Shown piece after piece: positions 35,580-46,783 of a stretch of DNA of 64,000 bases. Numbering within the stretch: position 1 is the stretch's first letter; every line of letters begins with the position of its first letter. This stretch comes from Lonicera japonica (Eukaryota > Streptophyta > Magnoliopsida > Dipsacales > Caprifoliaceae), in assembly GCA_021464415.1 (NCBI GenBank), contig JAKCWG010000543.1, forward strand, positions 1-64,000, written 5' to 3'. The position numbers and the translations under genes are program-made. Below the pieces are notes generated by a model. That model was not told where the DNA came from. It searched no databases and worked only from the letters and a program-made list of their open reading frames with translations.

Positions 35580-38411
35580 TGTAACAACCCGCCTAATTAA
35601 GAAGGTGTTAACGGATGCCGTATCTAATTAACAGTAGATAGACAAATAGACATAATTGATAAAATAAACAAGGTAGAGAAATCTAATAAAAATTCGGCAT
35701 TAAGTATTCGTAAATACTAAGAAATCCATCATGTATAATAAACAACGCAGAAATATAGAATACTTCTCAAATCCATTACAATTCAAGTTCGATAAATTCA
35801 ACTAGTACATCGATAGACAGTAAAAGTACTCAAACTTAATTAGAAGTTACAACTACTAGAAATTAGGATAATACAACAACTAATTCCATAGGGGCATCAG
35901 AAAAGACTCTAAGATGAATTTGGACCTGCTCGACAACCTCTACCCAAGACACTATGTCTACCTGGAAGGAAAATGAGGTAATAAGCCATAGGGAAAGGGA
36001 AAATGCAATGCATGATCATACTACAATATAAGAGAGTTCACAATTCAATTATTAACAAAATTCCCGATTTATACCAATTTATAAGAAAACCATACATAAA
36101 GCATCAATATAATTTTATTAATTATCAATATAATTTTATTAATTATCAATACGTATATCACACGATAGCTGTATAAACATCCATCCACCTCTCCCTCCTC
36201 CTCGACCTAATACCGGTACTAGACGGAATATACTACTCACAAACGCACCCCATCTTACCATGGGTCTATGCAATAACATAACTCAAGCATTTCTATACCG
36301 GTGCTTATCAGGTTCCAACAATCTCAATATTTTTCGTAACAATTTATATACTTAACCCATAGTGTTTTTGAATTTCAAGAACAACAAAGATAGTCTTTAC
36401 TGCTTTAACGCCCCATATTAGCAGAGTAGCACTTTTCTTTTATATAATTGCATAATTATACCAAAAAGGCGCAACAATAAAATCATTAATAATAGTAATA
36501 CATAATCAAAAAATATCAAATTTTCCCATGAATTATACTTGTACTAACCAAATTTCTTCATTTGAAGCATTTAATGAAGACTAGTAAAAGGAGTAGTACT
36601 AGACTTGCTAGTAATATTGTCAAACACCTCATGCATGTTTAACCACGAGTTTAAAATATGTTTTGAAGTATATTAATATTCAAAAATTTGGTAAATTTTG
36701 ATGAAAATTCTGCTATTAAACATGCATGTGACGATTTTAGCTATTTCGGTACCAAAATCTCAGAACAACCCATGTATACCAACATGCATTACGATCAGCT
36801 CTCATGTTCATCACATAGGACTCATATAACATCAAACTCAATGCTCAGATCATCTAAATCAAGTTCAAACCATTTTCATGCAAAGGAAAGTATGGTTTTG
36901 GTACCAAAAATCTACGTTTCTAGCGATTTCAGTACCAAAATCTACGTTTCTAGCGATTTCAGTACCAAAATCTCAAAATAACCCAGAAATACTAACATGC
37001 ACTACGATCAGCCCTTAATTCTATCATCAAAAACTCATATAATAATTATCAACATGCTCGTATTATATATATTAAGCATAAACAACATGCATGCAAAGAA
37101 AAGTAAGAGTTTGGTACCGAAAATCTAGTATTAGTACTCATACAACAATCTCCAAGCAAAGAATGAAGAAATGAAGGGAAGTTCCCACCTTAATCACTTT
37201 TGGACAGAAATGGAGAGCCCCAATCCAACCACCTAAAGCCACCGTTCGAGAAAACCAAGCTAGGAAATGGATTCGCCACGTCAAAAACATGAGAAATCCA
37301 CAATTTCGGAGTAAAAATCATTGATTTGAGATAGATATCTCCTATTTCTCACCCTTTCTCTCTCTAGAAGTGTATATATCTTTCCTTTGGTTTTTATGGT
37401 TTTTTTTGGACTGAAGAAGATGGCCAAAGCTGGTCAAAGGCAATTAAAAACGTGCTGACTTGGTCAAACCCGGATTGACCAAATGAGTTATGGTGCACTG
37501 TTCGTATTTTGGGCATAACTTTTTTGCTCGGAACTCTGATTGGGATGATCTTTATATCAATGGAAATTTAATTCAAAGTTATACAACTTCACAAGGGAAG
37601 TTTCTCCAAATTCGTGATAGATTAATACCAGAATTTCGTCGAAGACAGTGCTCTGCCAAAATTCAGCATAATTTGATTTTTGCTAATCGGCTTACTTCGC
37701 ACTCTGTTTTGACCATCGAGGAGCGAGAACAAGGTTTCGGTCAAAACACGAAAGTTGTAGACGGATATAACATGAAACTACAAGAGTTTATGAAGTGGAA
37801 TTTGGATAATTAATGAAGAAGTTATGAGTCTCCAAGATCGACTAAAATCCAACCGACGAGTAGAAATTCCGGGTTCAAAAAATGCCTCCGAAGTGCTCGT
37901 TTCAATTCAAATAGTGACGAAACTTTCCCGAATATTCCTAATATATATTTATGACATGTTGGAAAAAACACAACTGAATTCAAAGGTCTAAAGTTCTAGA
38001 ACCGCAAACAAGATTTGTAGGAATCGTTAATGTTTAAGGGTATAATTTAATTCTACTAAATACTGAAAAATGCTTAAATGAAGTCCGAATCTAATGAAAC
38101 TTTATTGGAAGGTTGAATAACTATAATGAGACGTGTTAGAAAAGACTAAACTCAATTCAGACCTTCCTAGGTCGATGAACCGAATATAAGAAAAGTAGAA
38201 AAATCGAATATTCAAGAATACACCAAATTTTCCAATAACGCACCAAATTTCTTAAACTAGTTCCAAATTAAATCAAACCTTTTCTAATTTTTACTCTATA
38301 ACACCAAAGTGACATGTGGGAACATTCGAACTTGTCTAAGTCAACGAATGAATCGGACAAATAGCTAATTAAATTAACGAAAATAGACCTATCGAAACAC
38401 GGAGTGTTACA
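35580..38411 (-). mobile_element. 5' LTR of X2
   Basis: On the plus strand it runs from TGTAACAACCCGCC to ACGGAGTGTTACA, which is the reverse complement of a TG...CA LTR. An internal short duplication (TTTCTAGCGATTTCAGTACC repeated at about 36919 and 36946) is absent from the 3' LTR. It has the GTTCCCACCTT block at 37181-37191. Confidence 0.85.
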
Positions 38412-39208
38412 TTTCAAGGTAGGATTAGGTCATTTTGAGGTTGCCAAAGACAGCCTAAATCACTTCCTAAGGTTTATAGTTTTATAGTTCAAGTAATATC
38501 AAGAATCTTTTAAAGAAATTGCATTTCATGGATGTATCTTTCTAGTGTTCAATCAAAGGAAAGTTAATGAGACACATTTTTCAAAAATTAAGAATTGATG
38601 TAAAAACCCTCAAATAAGAAGATTGGGTCAAATACTCACGGGTTATTTAGTCTCCACATTTATGTTTTTCAGGAATTTTCAGTTATTCCCACTTTTTCAT
38701 CTAGTTATGCATAAGTTGTCATATGTGCTCAAATATGATGATGGTTGAATATCATGGAATTCCTCTTAATAATGATAGTATGAGATCTAGGCATGCATAT
38801 GTAAAGTATTAAGACAAATGCGTCATGATTAGCCTTTTATTCAACTTCTAACAAAGTATAACATGTGAAGAGCATGGAATGATAAGGCAAATAAATCCCC
38901 CCCCCCCAACTTAAATCTTACATTGTCCTTAATGTATAAAGACAAGTAAATAAGAAAGGGTAAGATATCACGAGTGACAATAAAGCGCAATGAGAAAGAT
39001 AAAACAGCACTTTTGTTAGAGAGAAAACAAAGAAAAGCAAAATAAAAATCCAAATATATAATATTATACACAATAATATACAATAACCATGGCCTCAAAA
39101 ATCAATATCGATAAACGGGATTCTCCAGAAGCATAACTTTAACTTCTGGGTTTTCAAACTCCAAAAATGGTTTCAAACGATGGTGATTCACTTTAAACAC
39201 GCTATCAT
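38412..39208 (-). pseudogene. Fragment of an Athila-like element: integrase C-terminus and downstream spacer
   Basis: On the minus strand 39207-39115 reads FKVNHHRLKPFLEF, then EVKVMLLENPVYRY and a stop. This is the basic C-terminal tail of plant Ty3/gypsy (Athila/Tat) integrases, comparable to KMNGQRLKMFLEF in the large Athila element here. Beyond it is non-coding spacer with a 10-C run (38898-38907) and a segment (38905-38950) like the spacer at 47845-47880 of the large element. It is cut by the Y3 LTR at 39209. Confidence 0.65.
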
Positions 39209-40831
39209 TGTAACACCCTATATTTTATTTTCGAGCCAATCGTCCTCCTTAAGCTTGTTTAAGGTCGAACCTCCGTTTGAGGAGTCGATTTTCGTTTCGA
39301 GGCCTCTATTGTAATACTCCTAGTTTGATTATCCATGTCATTTCCGTTTCATTTTCATTTAGTTGGTAAATGTCATTTTGTACTAGTCTTATTGTGATTG
39401 AGATTTGTTTTATGTGGTTCAACTCATTAATCATGCAATAATAGTGTAACTTAGTTTGCGGGAACAATCGTTCCATAGTTCGGGTGGTCCGAATTGGAAT
39501 CGAGGCATTAATTCCATGTTTTGGCCTTATGCCATTTCTAAAATTTTTGCCATTTTTAAGATGCCACAACTTCATTTTATTTCCAAATGAGTCCCCGTTG
39601 GTGCCAAAAGTTGTGTATCGTTTCCCTCTGCAAGTTTCGTATTTGGCCCGAGACGAGATTCCATCATCTCAGGGACCTAAGGGTCAGTGCAACAGGCGAA
39701 CTTATTGCTAACCCGAGTAAGATCGATTTTACTAGTAAGATGGATCTTACTAGGGTCAATTTTGAGCAGATTCAAAACAGAACACTTTTCTCTCGGAGTA
39801 AGATCGATCTTATTCATGGAAATTGTTACCAGAACCAAACCAGTGCACTTTTTACCTAGAGTAAGATTGATCTTACTAGTAAGATAGTAAGATTGATCTT
39901 ACTAGTAAGATAGATCTTACTCATCAGAATAGACCCGTTTTGACCAACTTTGACCAGATTTTTAACCCCAAAACACCCAAATCAAAACCCATTCGTCCCA
40001 TTCCTCATAACTCGATGCTCCAAGCTTAGAGGGAGAGAGAGATGGAAGAATTTGTGGGTCTCTTGAGGATTCTCATCTTAAATCCAAGATTTAACTAAAA
40101 ATCATCATCATCACCACTTGCATCTTCATCTTCATCCTTCTTTCCACCATTAAAGCTTCAAGGGAACCTAGGGAAATGTTTTACGAATCAGAGTGAGATT
40201 TACTAAAAAGTGAAAGCATAAGACTTATGAATCAAAACGGGAAATGTTTGATATCTACACTCGGGAATTTACCTTAAATGGGATTTCTATCGCATTAAAT
40301 AACTGTTAATCTTTTCTAAAGATAAGAAATGTTTTTCCTCTTAAATTTATTATATATGGTTCCCACTGAGTCCGTTTGACTCACCCTATTATTTTCCTTA
40401 CAGGTGCTTTAGTAGAACCATCTGGGAAAGGGAAAGGAAATGACACATCTTCTTAGATTGCCTCTGTGCCCTTACGTAGTCGAGGGTCCTTCACGATTGA
40501 ACGGCCATTATTCTTCAACTTTTGCTTATGTATTATATATGTGTGTATACACTTCTCGAATATTATAACTTGTTTGTTGTTCAGAGATTGTTAACTTGTG
40601 TTGGGACAGCGTTGGAGGGTTGGTTGTATCATGTTTTGTCTCTCCTTGTAGTGAATGACTTATGTTAACAGATGTACTCTAAATTTTCAATCTCATTACC
40701 TAGACTTTGCTTGTTGTGTCATCTTGTGCATGTCTAGGAATTGTCGTTTTATTTCCGCCGTTGCCGTACGGCACCCGTGATTAACCCAGTCCCGGAGGTT
40801 TAACCCTCATAATGGGACTTGGGGCGTCACA
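39209..40831 (+). mobile_element. Y-type LTR Y3 (gypsy), probable solo LTR
   Basis: Begins TGTAACACCC and ends CTTGGGGCGTCACA. The last 100 bases are the reverse complement of the start of Y1 and Y2, with matching landmarks (CCTCCGGGACT, ATCACGG, CCGTACGGC). It also carries GTTCCCACTGAG (40360-40371) followed by TTCCTTACAG|GTGC. Flanking pentamers (ATCAT and TTTAT) do not match, so either the duplication has decayed or one flank was rearranged. It interrupts the Athila-like fragment. Confidence 0.75.
39716..39921 (+). repeat. Palindrome cluster B in Y3: six copies of AGTAAGATCGATCTTACT
   Basis: Copies at 39716-39733, 39734-39751, 39797-39814, 39860-39877, 39886-39903 and 39904-39921, each with zero to three changes, some abutting. 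They lie about 510-710 bases from the LTR start, directly after a CAACTTC..GGCCCGAGACGAGATTC block that also precedes the palindromes in Y2. Confidence 0.92.
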
Positions 40832-43075
40832 TTTATGGTTGAGCCAATACTTCTAATATGTCATTTTAGTGATATTAAGTATGCGTGTATGGTTAGAACG
40901 CATTTTGAGAAGCCACGGTTGAATTTGGCAGCTAATGGAGAAAAATCGAACTTTTGTCGAAATGAATTTTTAGCCAACTTTGGAAGGCCATAAATTCTTC
41001 ATACGAAGTCCAAATGAGTCTCTGTTTATGGCCTTGGATTCATCTCATTCCCCTCTACAACTCTTATTTAAAGGCTGAGCCGAATATAAGTCATTTCGGG
41101 GTCGAAACGGGCTGCGAAAACTGCAATTTCTTTAAAAAAATGATGGATTTCAGTCAAGGTGCCCTCTGATTGATCAGAGGTACCCCAGCAGGTTTTTTTT
41201 AACCCTTTTTCTTCCTCTTTGATGTTCATTCTTTCCTTCTCATTTCTTTTCCATTTTTCTTTCTTTCTTCCATAGTAACAAGAGAGAGGTGAGTGAGAGC
41301 TAGAGAGGGACTTGTGAGGATGGTTGACCATTATTCCTAGCTTCTTATAACATCATCAATGGTGATTCTACCATTTTTAGGGTTTTTGCTCAATTGGGGG
41401 ATTTCTTGATGCGTGGGATTGCGGCTTGATTCAGTGCTCTAAACCTTCAATGTTCCGCTTATAAAAGGTGGGAACACTAGTACCTAAGCTCAATTTCAAA
41501 GATTATGTGTTTCATCTTTATTTTCTAAGCAAATTGGGTATTTTTCTTATATGTTTGTTGATACGCATATACATGGGGTTGTGGATTGAAATTTATTGAT
41601 TATTTCTTATGATTTGAACAAGTTTTTTTTGTAATTTCATGTTAATATGGGAGTATCTCATTATATGATAGAATATTATAAGCCGTAAATGATACCCACT
41701 AGCCCGTATGCGTGTGCATTCAGTTTATGGTTATATATGTATATGCGTATTACTTTATGATTTAAGAAGGGAGAGTTTATACAAGTTTTATACTATTTGG
41801 AATTTGTTATGAACCTCGTGCTATATAACTTATCTATATATATGTTTTGGAGTTAATGAGGGATTTTCTTTATATATATAAGAAACCTATTCCCACATCA
41901 GTGTGCTTAGCTAGCATTTGTTTAGATACTATAAAGAGCTTTGGGAAGATATATATACACATATATTTAGTATATGAGGGGGAGTTGTATATATATGTGT
42001 GTGTGTTTGCGTGTTGTCTATATGATGTAGGCAATATATACACGCCATTGGAATACTAATATCCTGACTTTGACGTCGACCCACTCATTTAGCAACAACC
42101 TTACCATGTTTTTCTAACTCAATTACGCATTTCAATAAATTGTGGGTATAATACATGATTTTATAAATAATTGTTATGACGATTATATCCATAAGGTACA
42201 TACTTATCTGAATGGATCCATCATTTTAGAGATGGTATCCCATCAAGCTAAGAGTTTATCATAAAAGATTACTAGTTTACTTATTGGAAATCATTCAAGT
42301 ATTACATGAATATAATCGTGCGATGGGTATTAGTTCCTTAAATGGCATATGTATATTAGATAAATCTTTGATAGGATTGTTATCGTTGTCATTGAATCTA
42401 TTTATTTATCTATCTATATATTTATCCATCTATATATGTATCTATCTACCCAGCTATTACGTACACATAATTGGTGGTTTGTATAAGGATAGACGTTGTG
42501 TATCTAGAGAGACTAGATGTGCCATTGGTAAGTGGAGTCATTATGAGGACACTGATTAAAAGATGTATATATGTGTGTGTGTACATATATGTGTAATATG
42601 TATAAGTATGTTTTTTGGGAGAATACTTTTGATTGATTTCTCGGTTTTGTAAGGCACTAATTGTCCACGGGGTTGACCTAGCCTTAGTGGCTACATACCC
42701 TGGTCCGTGTAGAGGGACCCCACTTTGGAAGCGGCATACTTTATGATCCAGCTAGGGGGACTGCGCGAGGCGCCATACCCTGCACATCTAGGTGGTCCAC
42801 GGGGAGACTAAGTCTAGGGGCTACATACCATAACCTTGGGGGCTTAGATCGCGATTGCTGCGAATAGTAGAGAAAATCCTAGATGACTGATGTGAGTTGA
42901 GATTGACAGTTATGAGATTAGTGCCTATGTTTTCTTAGGATATTATATTCCTCTGAGTTACGTGTACTTTGACGATATTTACATATATTCATTATCATAG
43001 CTTCGGGGTTGGGAAAGCACTTGGTGTGCATTACATATAAAAGAATTCTTACCATATTTGTAAGGCGTTACTATT
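40832..43075 (+). mobile_element. Y4: 5'-truncated Y-like LTR
   Basis: Starts without TG directly after Y3. It shares with Y2 and Y3 the module GGCCATAAATTCTTC, CTACAACTC and GAGCCGAATATAAG, then a palindrome (41163-41180), a CT-rich leader, and AAAAGGTGGGAACACTAGTAC (41463-41483). Around 42660-42850 are GGCTACATACC and CCACGGGG repeats like the GC-rich centre of Y1. No LTR end was found; the right limit is approximate. ORFs here are low-complexity TATA-rich reads. Confidence 0.5.
41163..41180 (+). repeat. Palindrome C in Y4: CCTCTGATTGATCAGAGG
   Basis: Self-complementary at 16 of 18 positions, the two central bases being a T/G pair. It sits at the same place relative to the CAACT../GAGCCGA module as clusters A and B, but its arms are unrelated to theirs. 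Confidence 0.8.
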
Positions 43076-43079
43076 GCAT

Positions 43080-45584
43080 CCTTTGTTAGAGTGATATACT
43101 GAAAGCCATAATTTATTTGTTGGCTTGGATATGTTATAAACTTGGTTTTGTTATTTTAATGAGAATCTATATGGGCAAATGGTTGCATTATAGTATTTAT
43201 TTAAATCTGTGCATGTGTGTCTTTTATTCCATATAGTAGATGACTTGGTGTGTAGAGTATAGCTTACACACAGAAGATCATATCATCGGTTCTTGTGGAC
43301 TATAAATTTAATGGTTCACAGTCTTAGATGGAATTGGACACCCATCGGTAGGATTGTAGCACCAGTTTTAGTAGTTTATCTTAACTACAGGAAAGGTATA
43401 GTTTTAACTCGTTGTGCTAGTACACTTTGTGTGTATTGAATAGGACCAGTTTGGGTTAATTGTTTTTATACTGACTATAGAAAACAATTTAAAATTCCAT
43501 GGTTATTATAATTACTTATGCTCTTAATCTTGAAATAATTAATAGACATATATATGTAGTGTTTGTTGTTTTGACTCATTAAGAGTGAGATTCATTTATG
43601 GATCAATAATCTTCGTGAATTGGATGACGACACTATATATATGATGAATATTAATTATTGATGGAATTCACGTCTTGGTATAGGGATTGATGATAGCCCC
43701 TTGAGAAGCTTATAAGTTTTGATCATGTCAAACCTTGTAGGTGGATTATGTTAATCCGACATGTCAAATAAGTTAAGTGGTAGGCTCAAGGATTAAGAAG
43801 TCATTTAAATATAATTGTCAGTAATTTAATTTAAATGACGGTTATCTGTAATCTTAACGTGGGGAGAATAATAAGTATTTAATAACAAGGAGCTCGAAAT
43901 TAATTTTGAGATAAGGACGGGAGTGCAATTATAATTCCTTAGTGGTGTGAATTATAATTTATGGAAGGAACTAATTCATAGTGGAATTAGGATTCCAACT
44001 TTCCATAGGAAGCCCAAACACTTATTGCTCCTTAAGGTCCCTATCGTAGCCTTATATATACGCCGGCCTTGTCTTTTCTCAAATAACAATAATTCTCATA
44101 AGTTAGGGTTTGTTCTATTGAGAGAGGAGAAAATCTTGGTGATACCGTAGCCCACACTCGGTGCAAGATTTGATGGCAGAAGGAATACGATAGAAGATCT
44201 TTAGGTTTTCAACACAGCAGTCGTAAATCAATCGCAACTTTTGATCTCACCGTTGGATCGGGCAGATTTTTGGATACGTCGTTCGAAACGCAAAGTTACT
44301 ATTTTTTTGCGTAAAATTAGGATGATCAGAAGTCGTTTCAGTGGCAAAAACAATTGATTTTCGCAGCCCAGCGATAATTAAAAAATCTAACCAAATCGCA
44401 ATCTGATGCTTTCAAACCTTAGTCTCCTCATATGGATCCTCTATATGATCCACAAAGGTGAAATTCCTTTATTCTTATAGGGTTTTAGCAAAAGTTTTTT
44501 GTTCAATCTATATGCAATATCAAACGATCCTATATTTATGTCTCCGTCAATTGGTATCAGAGGGATTGGTTTTCTTTGATACTGCATATGGATTGAATTA
44601 GCCATGTTGTCCGGTTAAATCTATTCGTGCATGTTGTTGGATAGAACGTAGAATTTGCTAACCCTTGTTTTCCAGTGTTCTTGTCCCGCTATTATGGTCA
44701 CGTAATTATGTTTTATGTTATTCGATCCCATGATATTTTTATTCGTGGTTAATTTTAATGTGCATGATGATTTGGGTTTTATTCATGGTTGTAAATTAAA
44801 TTTAGTTTAGATTTGTGAACTCCTTAAAAGGAGGCATATGATCTATGTAATGTTATTTACAGTTTAGATATAATAGTTTATGTGTGAACTCCTTAAATGG
44901 AGGCATAGGACCTTTTTATCTAAGATTGAAGTTTCTTTAACGAAGAACGTTGAAGAAGGCGTTTCCACCAAGGTTGATTCCCGACATAGTCAATGAAGTG
45001 GCGACATAGGTTGTGACATGTTTTCAACGGACTAGGGATGATGAAGCTTGAACCATAATAGCAGGGATTTAATTATTCTTATTATTGAATGGTTTAATGC
45101 TTTGTGTGATTGTGAGTTGGTCATACGTGTTTAATTATTAGATTTCCTTATAATTTTGGACAACATGGATACATGACCATGCCTAGATCACCTTTTATTT
45201 TATATTTACTAAGCATAAACACTTATTTCTCCTGAGGGTCCCTATCGCAGCCTTACATATTTGCTAGCCTTGCCTCTTTTTCTCAACAAAATAATTCTCA
45301 CGAATTTAGGGTTTATGCCGTAGAGAGTAGAGAATGAGATCCTGGTGATACCGTAGCCCACAATCGGTACAGGATTGCACGGCAAAAGGACTACGATAGA
45401 AGATCTTGAGGTTCTATCGAGCCCGTGTTCTCGATTCGTCTCCACCAACTCTTGTTCGTGCTGAGACGAGATCAAACCATAGAGATCTCGAAGGTAAAAT
45501 CCGATTCCGCACTAGGGTTTTACATGAAAAATTTTGTTCGGTCTATACGCAATATTAAACAATTCTGGGACTTAGTTTCCATCA
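43080..45584 (+). mobile_element. Copia-type LTR retrotransposon remnant with large internal deletion
   Basis: A 5' LTR ends CTCCGTCA at 44549 and is followed by primer-binding-site sequence (44552-44562). Its start is not resolved; Copia-like LTR text is recognisable from about 43240 (GATGACTTGGTGTGTAGAG, then CAGTCTTAGATGGA). About 660 bases of interior without coding motifs follow. A partial second LTR (45211-45584, ending TTTCCATCA) matches 44010-44549 with indels, sharing CCCTATCG(T/C)AGCCTTA and GGTGATACCGTAGCCCACA. The whole coding region has been lost. Confidence 0.65.
44552..44562 (+). promoter_or_regulatory. Primer-binding site of the Copia remnant
   Basis: TGGTATCAGAG two bases after the LTR end CGTCA, complementary to initiator Met tRNA. 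Confidence 0.85.
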
Positions 45585-45589
45585 TTCCC

Positions 45590-46783
45590 GACGAAGCTTA
45601 TCCAAGATAGATATGACAAACTCATCATAAAAAGATTTAGTATAAACCAAGTGTATGAAATCTCATGATATAAGAATGAAAATTAGAAAGGGAATCCTAA
45701 TAATGAAACTGAACAAAGTTTATGGGCTAAATTCGTCAACTCATCATTTATCACTTAGGGTAGAAAATAAAGAGTCTAAGTATCACAAATAGTGTAAGAA
45801 GCACTCAGTATATCAATAAATGAATCAAAAATGAGCCATACAAATTTACAACCCATCCATTGACTATTCATAAATTCTACAAAAAGTAAAAGCTCCATGG
45901 ATGGGGGAGGGAGAAAACAAGCTTTCTAGAACCATACAAGTATGTAGTATATTCTTTAACAAACAAGAACTAAATATACAATGCATATCAAGGCTTGACT
46001 TAACATGAAAATACCTAGAAAACTCATAGAATGATGATGTAGAAGAAGAATAGGATTCTCAAATATTTAACAACTTTAAACATGGATTGAGTTAATAATC
46101 TCCAAAAATAATATCGTAATCAACTTCGGTAACCTTAGTAAGAGACTACTCTATAATAAATGCAAGAACAAATATTATATATGAAGAAATCATCCTTACA
46201 AATCAAGAACTTACAAGAGAAAAATGACGAAAATATAAACTTTAGCTCTCCCTTCTCTCTGGAACTCTCTTTTTTCCAAGATCAATAATATATCTATTCC
46301 TTTGATCCCCTAGACTAAACAATAGCTAAAGATGTACTTTAATTAATTAACAAAGCAAGGAAAAATATCTAGGAACATTAATCCCAAAAAAAAGGGCTAA
46401 AAGTAGAAGTTGGTGGCTGTCCCCGCCAGGCTTATGATCGATCATGCCTATGATCGATCATGGAAGTTCTGTGCCAGAAAATTTTGAAGCCATGGTCAAT
46501 CATGGATTTACCCATGATCGATCATGGAAGTGGGACTTTTTCACCCAACACTTCTGCAAGCTATATAGGCTTGCTCTTGATCAATTCATGCAATGCCATT
46601 ACATCCCAATCCTACAAACACATGGAATACTACAAAATACACACCAACTTGGGCCATGTTAGATACAAAACTTGCTATGGCACTAATTTAGACATAAGTG
46701 GATAATTAGGCAGGATTAAAGCAACAAACGCGTCAAGCGACACCGGGAAAGAGCTTAAACATGACAATATTATGCGTTTATCA
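45590..46783 (-). mobile_element. 3' LTR of the Athila element (truncated at the Copia junction)
   Basis: Matches 56953-59453 of the 5' LTR with few differences. Its inner end reads GCGTTTATCA on the plus strand, so the LTR starts TGATAAACGC on the sense strand. The counterpart of 56502-56952 is absent; at 45584-45590 the Copia LTR end CCATCA is joined through TTCCC to GACGAAGC. Confidence 0.9.
46431..46527 (-). repeat. Palindrome cluster D in the Athila 3' LTR
   Basis: Four copies of the ATGATCGATCAT type: about 46432-46446, 46449-46462, 46490-46505 (CCATGGTCAATCATGG) and 46512-46527 (perfect CCATGATCGATCATGG). The 5' LTR has the matching cluster at 57805-57884. Confidence 0.9.

Larger units (their letters stand above)
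30447..38411 (-). mobile_element. LARD-like non-autonomous LTR retrotransposon X2 (3' LTR truncated)
   Basis: On the minus strand: 5' LTR 38411-35580 (2,832 bp), primer-binding site, about 4.0 kb interior (35579-31557), polypurine tract and a 3' LTR 31556-30447 whose far part is missing. LTRs longer than 1 kb around a long interior without gag or pol fit the LARD class (large retrotransposon derivative, like barley Sukkula). The termini (TGTAACACTCC and GGTTGTTACA) and initiator-Met-type primer site suggest Ty3/gypsy chromovirus machinery; that lineage is inference. The 5-mer after the 5' LTR is TTTCA, and its partner is lost. Confidence 0.75.

Noticed and set aside
39716..39921. Repeats with short spacers resembling a CRISPR array
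   Set aside because: Spacers vary from zero to about 45 bases, the units are palindromes in a plant LTR, and there are no cas genes; it is an LTR palindrome cluster.
39204..40836. Target duplication for Y3
   Set aside because: ATCAT on the left and TTTAT on the right do not match well enough, so Y3 is called on termini and homology alone.
42284..42559. 91-codon ORF
   Set aside because: Low-complexity Leu/Ile/Tyr read of TA-rich LTR sequence.
46444..46705. Short ORFs with repeated Ile-Asp-His-Gly peptides (also at 57817-58038, 26309-26503, 49373-49675)
   Set aside because: The peptide repeats only reflect reading through the CCATGATCGATCATGG palindromes in LTR or spacer DNA; no protein is supported.
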